A stretch of 64,000 nucleotides of DNA from positions 2,347,001 through 2,411,000 of the forward strand of contig NZ_CP036276.1 of NCBI RefSeq assembly GCF_007747995.1, written 5' to 3'. The notes beneath the pieces were generated by a model. It searched no databases and was not told the origin of the DNA. It was given only the letters and a program-made list of their open reading frames with translations. How positions within the stretch are numbered: the stretch's first letter is position 1; each line of letters starts with the position of its first letter. The stretch comes from Symmachiella dynata. Its GTDB lineage: Bacteria; Planctomycetota; Planctomycetia; Planctomycetales; Planctomycetaceae. Shown one piece after another: positions 26,222-34,706 of this stretch. The position numbers and the translations under genes were made by a program.

Positions 26222-27106
26222 TTGAACGTGAGTACAGCGCATTCCGCATCGCCCTTTCGAATCATTCGACGCGTCGCCATGGTCTTGAAATGGGGCGTCG
26301 TCGCGAGTCTGTTGGCATTGGGTGTGGTCTCAATGGCAGCATACTTTCGCGATGCGGACCGATTGCAACAGGTGGCGAAGCAGGCAGTCGACGAACGCGA
26401 ACCGGTCTCGCAACAGGTGGTGCAACTCGTCGATTATGTGGCGCATGACGTTCCCCGCGGACGGCCGGAGGTATATTTTCTCTCGCCGGTGTTTCAAGCG
26501 TTGAAACCGACAGCTTGCCAGGTGATCGACGAGGGAGGAGATTGTGCCTATAAGGCGCGGGCCTTTATCGTCTTGGCCAATCAATTGGGCATTGAGTCCT
26601 CGAAGCTCTGTTTGCACGACGCCAGCGGCGAAGCCCGCCATGCGGTCGCCCGCGTGGCGACAGAACGTGGGGATTACATCGTCGACCTATTATTCGGCAT
26701 CTGTTATCGAAATGAGGATGGAACACCGATGTCCATCCCGTATATCGCTGACAACTTAGAGTCGATCATTGCCACGGAGGTCGACAGCGGAAACGAGTTG
26801 GCACGCAAGTATCCCGTTGAACGCTATCCGTTTGATGATGTGAGTACCATCAACTGGAAAAAAAGCGACTTCTGGAAATCGGCCTACAGTACTCTCAACG
26901 TGGTGATGAGCGAAGAACAGATCGCCGGGTTGCAACGCCCCTATTTTTCCGAAGAGCCGGCATTGATGGTGGCCTATGCGGCATTCGGTTGCTGCTTCAT
27001 GATCGTAATCATCCCACCCGCAATACGCCGCATCTGGCGCTGGCGAAAGCACCGACGAGACGACGTTGCTTCAACGTCCACGGAATCAAAATCAACGGAG
27101 GGCTAG
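26222..27106 (+). CDS. Membrane-anchored transglutaminase-like cysteine protein
   Basis: 294 residues, starting at TTG 26222 or GTG 26228 after AAGGAT. There is a membrane helix near 20-42 and a second near 255-275. Between them lies a transglutaminase-like domain with GGDCAYKARAFIVLANQLGI (Cys near 103), RHAVARVATERGDYIVDLLF (His near 140, Asp about 153), giving the Cys-His-Asp triad in order. The region between the two helices would therefore face one side of the membrane, probably the periplasm. The substrate is unknown. The C-terminal tail is Lys/Arg- then Ser/Thr-rich. Confidence 0.75.
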   Translation: MNVSTAHSASPFRIIRRVAMVLKWGVVASLLALGVVSMAAYFRDADRLQQVAKQAVDEREPVSQQVVQLVDYVAHDVPRGRPEVYFLSPVFQALKPTACQVIDEGGDCAYKARAFIVLANQLGIESSKLCLHDASGEARHAVARVATERGDYIVDLLFGICYRNEDGTPMSIPYIADNLESIIATEVDSGNELARKYPVERYPFDDVSTINWKKSDFWKSAYSTLNVVMSEEQIAGLQRPYFSEEPALMVAYAAFGCCFMIVIIPPAIRRIWRWRKHRRDDVASTSTESKSTEG

Positions 27107-27116
27107 GTGGAAGTTG

Positions 27117-29378
27117 CTAGCGAGTGACCTTCGTCTCGTCTTCTTCCGTGAAATCAACCGTCCAGCCCCCGACCTTGACGACTTTGCCATCCATCGTCGC
27201 GTCTGCGGGAACAAAACCCGCGTCGCCAACTTCCAGCACCACACAATAATCCTGTTGTGGGCGGATTGTCTGCGGTTTGATAAAGATGGCGTATTCTCCT
27301 TGTACGTCTTTGTTTTTGCCATCGTCGTAAAAGTTTTTGGCGGCGCCGTCGTATGATTCGCCATTTGGCCCCTCGGTCATTTTCGGGATGCCGCCCCGCA
27401 CCTCAACGGCCAATCCGGGGGTCAACACCGAGCCGCTGATCGCCTGCCCGTCGTTTTCTGCATACCACGTGGTGGCTGTGGCGTCGGGCTGATTTAGGAA
27501 CCGTGCTGCCCAGCAATGGGAGAGGTCTTCGGCAACGTCCAAGCGGTCATAGACTATTACAAATTCTTTTCCAGCGTCGTTCGGCCGGAGATGCACAATC
27601 GTTCGTTTGGCTTTATCAACGTCAAGACGTTGAGTACTTCTGGGGTCGTCAGGTTTACTGCGGCCGATTCGCAATTCTGCGGAATCAACCGTGAAAACAT
27701 GGTAGTCCTCTGTACCATGGTCTTCGGTCGGTTCAGGGCCGCGGTATGAGGGATTGGTTGTTGCATCCAACGGAAATTTTACCCGTCCCACCCACGGTTT
27801 TTTGGCAAATGGACCACGCAGGTGCACTCCGCCCCAGTAGGTGTTCCCTTGGTTATTCACTTCGGCTCGGCCACCAGTTTTCCAAATCATCGTATTGGCG
27901 GTCATCAATGTTTCACAAGAACCTTTGCGACCCGAGCCACGCATGATCAGTGGTTTGCCTTTACGGACAATATGCAATCCCCCCACGTCCGGTTCATACC
28001 GATGCGTGTCCATCGCACGCGTGAACATCTCAACGCACGTTGCGTCCGGTTCCCAGGATGAACGGGAGTGGCAGATATCGTCCCCCGCTAGATACTTGCC
28101 CAACTTCATCCGCGGAATATCCTTGGGGTGAATTGGCGGCAAGTTCATATCGCCTAACAGAAACAACTGAAATTCTTTGTACATTCCAGCCCCACCTTTT
28201 TCACCCAGCCAACGCGCTAAGCCTGCCATCTCTGGGTCTTGGTCGCGGTACAAACCGGTCTGCATCAGTAATATTTGAGATGACTTGCTACTGCCCAGTG
28301 CGATTCCCTCGTGCCAACGATACGCAACGCGGTGTGGCATCAGCCGGAGATAATTGTTGTCCGTGAACAGGTCGTCACCGGTGGCCGTGCTCCATGCAGC
28401 CATGAATTCCACAATCCAGTGATGGAAGTAAAATTCGTAGCCATCCATGACGCGATCAGTGTTCCAGCCGCTTTGAATCCCACCCGAATCGAGTGCACGT
28501 TGATTGTGGGAGTCGACCAATCCACCACGCTTTTCATCGTAGACGGGATAGATTCGAGCGTCCGTGTTATGCAACATCGATTGGTAGACGTATTCACACC
28601 ACTCATCGCGCACACCGTCACCATGGAAAGCTAGTGCGATGAGACCACGCCATAAGTAACCTGCGACCTGAGAGGGATCATGAATGTCATTGTTGAACCA
28701 TTCTGTGAATCCATTCTCTTTGGTCTCAGCTGGCCGCAGAGGGTCGATGATCGTCTCAGTGCTACCAGGTTCCGGCATCAGTATTCCGACACGTCGACAT
28801 ATAATATTCATCGCCTGCTCGCGTTCGGCATCCGTAAATAAATCGTGACACCAATCGTAGATCATCATCTGGAAATATACGTCTGCCGCGGCACCCGTTC
28901 CCTGAACTGTTGCCGGCAATCCCAGCAGATATTCCTTGGCCGCCTCGCCGGACGGTTTGTGGCCACTCATCGCATACACCAATGCCTGATATGCCATCGG
29001 CTGCCGTTTTGCAGCAAGTTTGTGAAGCATTCCATACCGCGGGTCTCTCAGTTTGCCCTCGATTTCTTCTTCGTGACCAGGAAGCAGAAACCGGGGGTGC
29101 TTCTCGCGGATTTTCAAGTTTTTCGGCGGAGGTGTGCGGAAAGTCCATTGCTTGCCATTCACTGTCAATGGATAGGGTTTGCCGTTCGTCGATGCCTGCG
29201 GCGGCTTCGATGTCGATACGGCTTTCCCGGCGGAGGAAAGAATTTCTTGAGCATACCCAAGGCTTTGGAGAGCAATTCCTTGGTTGCCGGTGAGCGCAAT
29301 CCCCCCGCCGATCATCAATATTGTCACGCCAAGGCCGAGCCAGATCTTCATGAGATGCCGTTTCTGAAAGACGGACAT
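27117..29378 (-). CDS. Exported heparinase II/III-like protein
   Basis: 753 residues with an N-terminal membrane or signal anchor (about 10-30) and GGAAG seven bases ahead of the start. A helical-toroid half (about 90-440, with QALVYAMSGHKPSGEAA, WCHDLFTDAEREQAMNI and MAAWSTATGDDLF) is followed by a beta-rich half (about 460-750, with LHIVRKGKPLIMRGSG, KTGGRAEVNNQGNTYW and VYDRLDVAED). This two-part plan is that of heparinase II/III and related polysaccharide lyases. The family call rests on architecture rather than a decisive motif, so it may be a distant member. No sulfatase is adjacent. Confidence 0.6.
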   Translation of the reverse strand: MSVFQKRHLMKIWLGLGVTILMIGGGIALTGNQGIALQSLGYAQEILSSAGKAVSTSKPPQASTNGKPYPLTVNGKQWTFRTPPPKNLKIREKHPRFLLPGHEEEIEGKLRDPRYGMLHKLAAKRQPMAYQALVYAMSGHKPSGEAAKEYLLGLPATVQGTGAAADVYFQMMIYDWCHDLFTDAEREQAMNIICRRVGILMPEPGSTETIIDPLRPAETKENGFTEWFNNDIHDPSQVAGYLWRGLIALAFHGDGVRDEWCEYVYQSMLHNTDARIYPVYDEKRGGLVDSHNQRALDSGGIQSGWNTDRVMDGYEFYFHHWIVEFMAAWSTATGDDLFTDNNYLRLMPHRVAYRWHEGIALGSSKSSQILLMQTGLYRDQDPEMAGLARWLGEKGGAGMYKEFQLFLLGDMNLPPIHPKDIPRMKLGKYLAGDDICHSRSSWEPDATCVEMFTRAMDTHRYEPDVGGLHIVRKGKPLIMRGSGRKGSCETLMTANTMIWKTGGRAEVNNQGNTYWGGVHLRGPFAKKPWVGRVKFPLDATTNPSYRGPEPTEDHGTEDYHVFTVDSAELRIGRSKPDDPRSTQRLDVDKAKRTIVHLRPNDAGKEFVIVYDRLDVAEDLSHCWAARFLNQPDATATTWYAENDGQAISGSVLTPGLAVEVRGGIPKMTEGPNGESYDGAAKNFYDDGKNKDVQGEYAIFIKPQTIRPQQDYCVVLEVGDAGFVPADATMDGKVVKVGGWTVDFTEEDETKVTR

Positions 29379-29533
29379 GTTGGAACTTCCTATTGCGATT
29401 TTAGCTGACTCAGGTGGGGCGATTCAACGTGTTTATATTTCCAAGGGCAATTCAGTTGACCCAATGGCAATTGGGTTGGCGCGAAAACGACGGTGTTCAT
29501 CGTTTCTCAAGAGGCCGCTGCCAGGGAGTTTGC

Positions 29534-30421
29534 TCATTGCGTTTCCAGCAGCTGTTCCAGACCATCTTCGCCTGAAAGCCAACTCGAAAAATCGTCAATA
29601 TCAATCGCCACATGAGCTCCGTCAGTGGGGTATAGGTGGTAGCTATGCCCCATCACTTGGCAAATATTTCGAAAGTGGACAAGTTTGGGAACATTGCTCA
29701 ATTCGATCATACTCGATTCGGGACGCATCCATATCGCGTTTGCCAATCCCGCGCCATGCTGCCCGATGACCAACACCGCCTGGTGGAACAGTTGGATTTG
29801 CTCTTGAAAGGACAGCTTTTCTAATTGCACGGTTTGCAGTTCGTAAGGCGATTGAATTCGATTCTGGAGCGATTCAACGAATTCCTGAAAGTTAGGAATC
29901 GATCGCCGCGACGCGCCTCCGCCTTTTTTGGTGGCTTGATTCACGAAGTACGATTCCGGGGGAAGTCGCTCAATGAGCAAGATCTTATTCGGAGAGGCAG
30001 TAGAATCGATGTCGAGTGTCGTCAAAACGTGACTGGTGAACGACTCAAGTTCTTGTCTGCTCAGACGCATGAAAACGGGATTCATGCCGTTCAACGGACG
30101 ACACGTCAGACCGTCGGTGTCATGATCCTTGCCAACGATCTTGACCCGGTCAGGAAACAACAACGGCAGACGCTCAGTGAAAATCCCAAAGTCTCTCAAG
30201 CTGAATTTGGCGTTGGGGGAGGCCGCTTGGAGCGTTAAGTGCAACGGTAAACAAAGATCGAATATGAAGTGGTAGTAGTGCTCGACATTGTTCACCGGTT
30301 CCAACAACTGCTCGGTTCGGTGGCTCAATTGGCAGATGTTACGGCGATTGCGTTGAACCAAGTACGCGCGCAGGCTTTGGAGGAGCGTATCGGGAATGAG
30401 GGATTTGAGGATGTTTCGCAT
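29534..30421 (-). CDS. Glycosyltransferase family 61 protein
   Basis: 295 residues, soluble. The hallmark GT61 (DUF563) blocks are present: VEHYYHFIFDLCLPLHL near residue 46, a central IERLPPESYF region near 150, and VIGQHGAGLANAIWM near 215. GT61 enzymes transfer pentoses or related sugars in polysaccharide synthesis. It is divergent from the FkbM methyltransferase gene, which suggests a small surface-polysaccharide locus. No strong ribosome site is visible ahead of ATG 30421. Confidence 0.8.
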   Translation of the reverse strand: MRNILKSLIPDTLLQSLRAYLVQRNRRNICQLSHRTEQLLEPVNNVEHYYHFIFDLCLPLHLTLQAASPNAKFSLRDFGIFTERLPLLFPDRVKIVGKDHDTDGLTCRPLNGMNPVFMRLSRQELESFTSHVLTTLDIDSTASPNKILLIERLPPESYFVNQATKKGGGASRRSIPNFQEFVESLQNRIQSPYELQTVQLEKLSFQEQIQLFHQAVLVIGQHGAGLANAIWMRPESSMIELSNVPKLVHFRNICQVMGHSYHLYPTDGAHVAIDIDDFSSWLSGEDGLEQLLETQ

Positions 30422-30865
30422 TTCAGGGGATCGTCCGGAACAAAGGCGATCGTCGCCAAGTCCTCATGCATATCGTCGACGGATGATGTCCAGAATCGGT
30501 TGCATTTCGGGCTCTAAGACTCCTTATGCGACCTTCAGCCTTCCTGGTATGGTCCGAAAGTGTTCGAAGTTTAGCATATCCACAAAGCGTGTGAGCTGCG
30601 TAAATCAATATTTGCGGTTGATGCCGATATCGCACAAATACCGGACACCTGTTGATTCTTTAGCGGCTGTTTAGTGTCGTTTATCCTTGTGAACAGGGTT
30701 TGATTGACCTGACGTAGCCAAAAACTTTCCCCGTTTACACTCATGCTGGTAGAAAAAGGTGGGGGGATTTATTCATTTACGTGATTCATGTTGCGTTCGG
30801 GGAGAACCGCTGCCCATACTGAATTCTCATGTGGTATTCGGCGTTTGAATATTTGAAAGGCCTCC
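30422..30865. other. Divergent promoter region, no gene seen
   Basis: About 440 bp between the divergent GT61 and FkbM genes, more AT-rich than the flanks. It must hold both promoters, but none could be assigned. No strong hairpins. Confidence 0.4.
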
Positions 30866-31627
30866 ATGAAGCGAGTCAAAGAGTTTGTGCGTCAGTCGAT
30901 TCGGTCAGCTGGATACGATCTGGTGCCATTCAAACCAACCCATATGGGGGAATCTCCACTTCACGACATTCATACCTTGATCGGGCCAAAAAAATCCCTT
31001 CTCATTTTTGATGTTGGAGCAAACTTCGGCCAGTCCGCTCGAGAATTCAAAGGAATGTTTGCAGATTCGTCGATCCATTGTTTTGAGCCTAGCCCGAGTA
31101 CATATGCTCAATTGGAAAAAAATTGTGCAGCGTGGAGGCTAAAAGACGTCACCACATGGAATAATGGTGTGGGGTCCCAGAATGCGAAATTGACCCTCCT
31201 TGAAAATGAAAAACCGGACATGAGCTCATTTCTGAGTCCGGATGAATTCTGCGATGGTCAAATAACCAAGAAGTCCGAAGTGGATGTGATTACGTTGGAT
31301 GAATTCGTTGCGAAACAAGACATATCATTCATCGACATACTGAAGACGGACACGCAGGGCTATGACTCAGAAGTTCTCAAAGGTGCCGAGGGATTGTTGC
31401 GCGACGGGCGTATTGGAATGGTACTCACAGAAGTGATCTTTTCAAAACAATACGTGGGGAGTGCACCATTCGATGAAATGTTTCGCTTTCTCACAGAACG
31501 GGATTATTCTCTTGTCGCTTTTTATAAACAGCATTTTCAGAAGCGGCTATTGAGTTGGACGGACATGCTTTTTATCAACAAGAAATATATGGAGGGAACG
31601 GTTCAGGGTAGCGACGCACAAGGCTAA
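30866..31627 (+). CDS. FkbM-family methyltransferase
   Basis: 253 residues, cytosolic. The SAM-binding start IFDVGANFGQSAREF lies near residue 48, acidic FEPSPSTYAQLEKN near 75, then DVITLDEFV and the FkbM signature ILKTDTQGYDSEVLKGAEGL near 153. FkbM enzymes O-methylate sugars or small-molecule hydroxyls. With GT61 next door, methylation of a glycan is likely (inference). GAAAGG lies ahead of the start. Confidence 0.88.
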   Translation: MKRVKEFVRQSIRSAGYDLVPFKPTHMGESPLHDIHTLIGPKKSLLIFDVGANFGQSAREFKGMFADSSIHCFEPSPSTYAQLEKNCAAWRLKDVTTWNNGVGSQNAKLTLLENEKPDMSSFLSPDEFCDGQITKKSEVDVITLDEFVAKQDISFIDILKTDTQGYDSEVLKGAEGLLRDGRIGMVLTEVIFSKQYVGSAPFDEMFRFLTERDYSLVAFYKQHFQKRLLSWTDMLFINKKYMEGTVQGSDAQG

Positions 31628-31943
31628 TGCCCCAGCTGCGCGTCGATGATTCAATCGAACGACAAGACGCGGAAAACGTCCCGGCGATCGAATCCTGCAG
31701 CAACCACGGCACAGATTCAACCGTCCCCCAATAGACACTCAGGCAGCCAAAGCGTCGAACCCCACCTCCTGCACCATTTCATCGCCAAAAACGGAATTTT
31801 CGGAACCGCTCTCGGGTCCGCTTCGAATTCCCGGCAATCCTGCTTGCACCTTCCAACTCGGTGTCGAATGATGTGATTGTGGCAAACGTCTGTCTAAATC
31901 GGCAGGTATACTGAGTCAATAGCGGTCCCGGCACCGATTCGAA
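31628..31943. other. Intergenic region, no feature seen
   Basis: Between FkbM and the MBOAT gene; no gene, terminator or repeat identified. Confidence 0.4.
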
Positions 31944-33386
31944 ATGATCTTCAATTCTCTGGTCTTTTTCGTCTTCTTGTGCATCGTGCTGCCGCTGTAC
32001 TTCTTGTGCCAGCATCGCTGGCAAAATCACGTCCTGTTGGTCGCCAGTTACGTCTTCTACGGATGGTGGGACTACCGGTTTTTGTCGCTGCTGTTCTTGT
32101 CGACCGTTGTCGATTATGTCTGCGGACGGCGGATTAGCCAGTCGGACTCCGATATAGTGCGGCGCCGCTATTTACTCCTCAGCTTACTGACCAATCTGGG
32201 CTGCCTGGGATTTTTCAAGTATTACAATTTTTTTGCCGAGTCCGCCGGACGGTTGTTAGAGGGGCTCGGACTCGCCGTCGACGCGCCTACGTTGAACGTG
32301 ATTCTGCCGGTGGGGATTTCGTTTTATACGTTTCAATCGCTCAGTTACACAATCGACGTCTATCGCCGACAATGTCCGCCGGCGAAACACTTTTTCGACT
32401 TCGCGCTGTATGTCTCGTTTTTTCCACAACTGGTCGCCGGTCCCATCGAACGCTCGCTGCACTTGTTGCCCCAAGTCGAGTCGCCGCGCACATTCAGCGC
32501 TCAGGCAGCGGTCGACGGTATCGCGTTGATGGCCCTGGGCTACGTGAAAAAACTGGTGATCGCCGACCGCTTGGCACCGCTGGTCGATACGGCCTTCCAA
32601 GGCAGCAGCCTGCCGTATGCTGATGCGGGATCTTGGATTTTTATCTACGCCTTCGCCTTTCAAATCTATGGCGATTTTTCGGGGTACTCGGATATCGCCC
32701 GCGGGATCTCCAAGGTGTTAGGCTTTGACTTGATGGTGAATTTTCGCGCACCGTATCTTGTCTCCAACCCGTCCGCTTTTTGGCAACACTGGCACATCAG
32801 CCTGTCATCGTGGCTTCGCGATTATCTGTATATTCCCTTGGGCGGTAATCGGCACGGCGATTGGATTACCTACCGCAATTTAATGGCAACGATGCTGCTG
32901 GGGGGCTTGTGGCATGGAGCGGGGTGGGCTTTCGTCATCTGGGGCCTATTTCACGGTCTGCTGTTGAGCATTCATCGCCGCTTCACACCGCTGCTGAAAC
33001 ATATTGACGAACAAGCCGCTAAGGTTCCATGGGGACGTCCCCTGTGGCGGGGCCTGACGGTTGTCGTGTTTTTTCACCTGACCTGTATCGGCTGGCTGAT
33101 CTTTCGCGCCGGTGCCATTGAAGCGGCCGCTATGCAGTTTCATATGGTGCTGAATAGTACCTCGGTGCTGCTGACTCCGCCCGACTGGGGGCCGCCGCTA
33201 CAATATTCTCGCATGGTGTTGTTTCTGGGGGGCCTAGTTCTGTTGTTTCAATGGAAGCATGAAGCTTTCGAGCGATTTCATACTTGGCCGCTTGGGCGAC
33301 AAGTCTTCGCGTTTACGGCTGCATTACTCTTAATTACCGCGCTGGGAGTTTTCGGTGGATCACAATTCATCTACTTCCAATTCTAA
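31944..33386 (+). CDS. MBOAT O-acyltransferase (AlgI-like)
   Basis: 480 residues with about 10-12 membrane helices. MIFNSLVFFVFLCIVLPLYF at the start, VGISFYTFQSLSYTIDVYR, FFPQLVAGPIERS, SAFWQHWHISLSSWLRDYLY and GLWHGAGWAFVIWGLFHG are the conserved blocks of the alginate O-acetyltransferase AlgI group; the His in LWHGAG is the proposed catalytic residue. It moves an acyl (usually acetyl) group across the membrane for transfer to an exported polysaccharide. It overlaps the next gene by 32 bp, so the pair forms one unit. No alginate genes are nearby. Confidence 0.93.
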   Translation: MIFNSLVFFVFLCIVLPLYFLCQHRWQNHVLLVASYVFYGWWDYRFLSLLFLSTVVDYVCGRRISQSDSDIVRRRYLLLSLLTNLGCLGFFKYYNFFAESAGRLLEGLGLAVDAPTLNVILPVGISFYTFQSLSYTIDVYRRQCPPAKHFFDFALYVSFFPQLVAGPIERSLHLLPQVESPRTFSAQAAVDGIALMALGYVKKLVIADRLAPLVDTAFQGSSLPYADAGSWIFIYAFAFQIYGDFSGYSDIARGISKVLGFDLMVNFRAPYLVSNPSAFWQHWHISLSSWLRDYLYIPLGGNRHGDWITYRNLMATMLLGGLWHGAGWAFVIWGLFHGLLLSIHRRFTPLLKHIDEQAAKVPWGRPLWRGLTVVVFFHLTCIGWLIFRAGAIEAAAMQFHMVLNSTSVLLTPPDWGPPLQYSRMVLFLGGLVLLFQWKHEAFERFHTWPLGRQVFAFTAALLLITALGVFGGSQFIYFQF

Positions 33387-34677
33387 TTGGCGGCCCGAAG
33401 CTTGGTTGCTGGCCCTGTTTTTGACGGCGGTGGCGGCCTACTGGGCGTTTGATTGGCTCGGCGGCGGATTCGTCGCGGAGCAGGTCGCTGATCGATTTGG
33501 CACCATTCTCATTGAAAAAAGTCGTGGACGAATCACGCAACCTGCGGAGTTCATCGCCATCCGCATGCGCGAAGGCCTGTGGTTTCTCGCGATGGCCGTG
33601 GGGATGATCGGTGTGGCGTTGTTGGCAGCGCGAATCGTGCGCCGCTGGTGCTCACCGCTGTGGGCTTGGTTGCCCCTCTCCTTGATCGCCTTCGCAACGG
33701 TCAATGGCGTGATCGGAGCAGCCGGGGAAACCGGTTCGTATTGGATGGTCTTATTCGCCGGCAGCGGGGATAGCAAACAACCGGAGTTTCAAATCGCCCG
33801 AATCCTGCATCGTGACAGCGACGCGAAGGAAAAGGTGGTCATCCTCGGTTCCAGCCAGGGACTCAGTGAGATTGATGAACCGACATTGAATCGCCGGTTT
33901 GCCCCGCAAAAATATTTTGCCAACCTCTCCTACGTTGGTTCGCACACGATTGAGTTCCTGCTGACAGAACCATGGTATGGAGACGACCCTCCCGATGTCG
34001 CGATCTGTTACCTGAGCGAATTGAATTTTTACACCAAGGTGTCGGGAGCCCGGTTGTTGCCGTTGCTAAAGGTTTCAGCATGGCCCACCTTGCAGGAGTT
34101 GGATATCGAGCGGTTCGATATCGGCAATCGCGGCATCAATGGGTATGTCGCTTCGGTCTTGCCAGCATTTCAATCGCGTCGCAGTCTTGAGTATTTTCTG
34201 TTTGGCACGCCTGCGGTCGAGAACAAAATCAAACGTGACCAACCGGCGCTGGAATCGGATACCGAGTCGGCTGCTCGGAAAAAACAACAGCGGGATGCAG
34301 CGCACGAAAAAACCATTACGCGAATGGCAAAGACTTACGCCGTCAATGACGATACTGAGTTCCACAAAACCGCCTTGGAAAAGTTTCTCCAGCGAGCGCA
34401 GCAAACGGGGACTCAAGTCGTCTTGATCTTTGGACAGGTCAATCCGGTCCTCAGTCAGCAAATTGATCCCGCCGTGCGCCGCGACTTTCTGGACTATAAG
34501 GAGATCTTAAAGAAACGATTTCCCGACGTGCTGATCCTATCCGATGAATTGCCCGTTCATCCAGAATCCGATTATCACGATATGATGCACCTCACCGAGG
34601 AGGCGCAGATTCGGTACACACAGAGCTTAGCGGATGTGTTGCAGGATCGCTTGGGATGGCCGGCCAACACTGATTGA
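33355..34677 (+). CDS. Membrane-bound SGNH-like partner of the MBOAT acyltransferase
   Basis: 440 residues starting with GTG inside the MBOAT gene. Two or three N-terminal helices (about 13-30, 70-90 and 102-122) are followed by a periplasmic domain. VVILGSSQGLSEID near residue 162 can be the Ser block and YHDMMHLTEEAQIRY near 408 the Asp/His block of an SGNH hydrolase. AlgJ/AlgX/DltD-type partners of MBOAT proteins have this role: they take the acyl group and place it on the polymer. A Lys/Gln/Arg-rich segment near 300-325 is unusual. The family assignment is by architecture. Confidence 0.7.
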   Translation: MDHNSSTSNSNWRPEAWLLALFLTAVAAYWAFDWLGGGFVAEQVADRFGTILIEKSRGRITQPAEFIAIRMREGLWFLAMAVGMIGVALLAARIVRRWCSPLWAWLPLSLIAFATVNGVIGAAGETGSYWMVLFAGSGDSKQPEFQIARILHRDSDAKEKVVILGSSQGLSEIDEPTLNRRFAPQKYFANLSYVGSHTIEFLLTEPWYGDDPPDVAICYLSELNFYTKVSGARLLPLLKVSAWPTLQELDIERFDIGNRGINGYVASVLPAFQSRRSLEYFLFGTPAVENKIKRDQPALESDTESAARKKQQRDAAHEKTITRMAKTYAVNDDTEFHKTALEKFLQRAQQTGTQVVLIFGQVNPVLSQQIDPAVRRDFLDYKEILKKRFPDVLILSDELPVHPESDYHDMMHLTEEAQIRYTQSLADVLQDRLGWPANTD

Positions 34678-34706
34678 CGTTGCCGGGCCTATTGCAGCGA
34701 CGCTGA

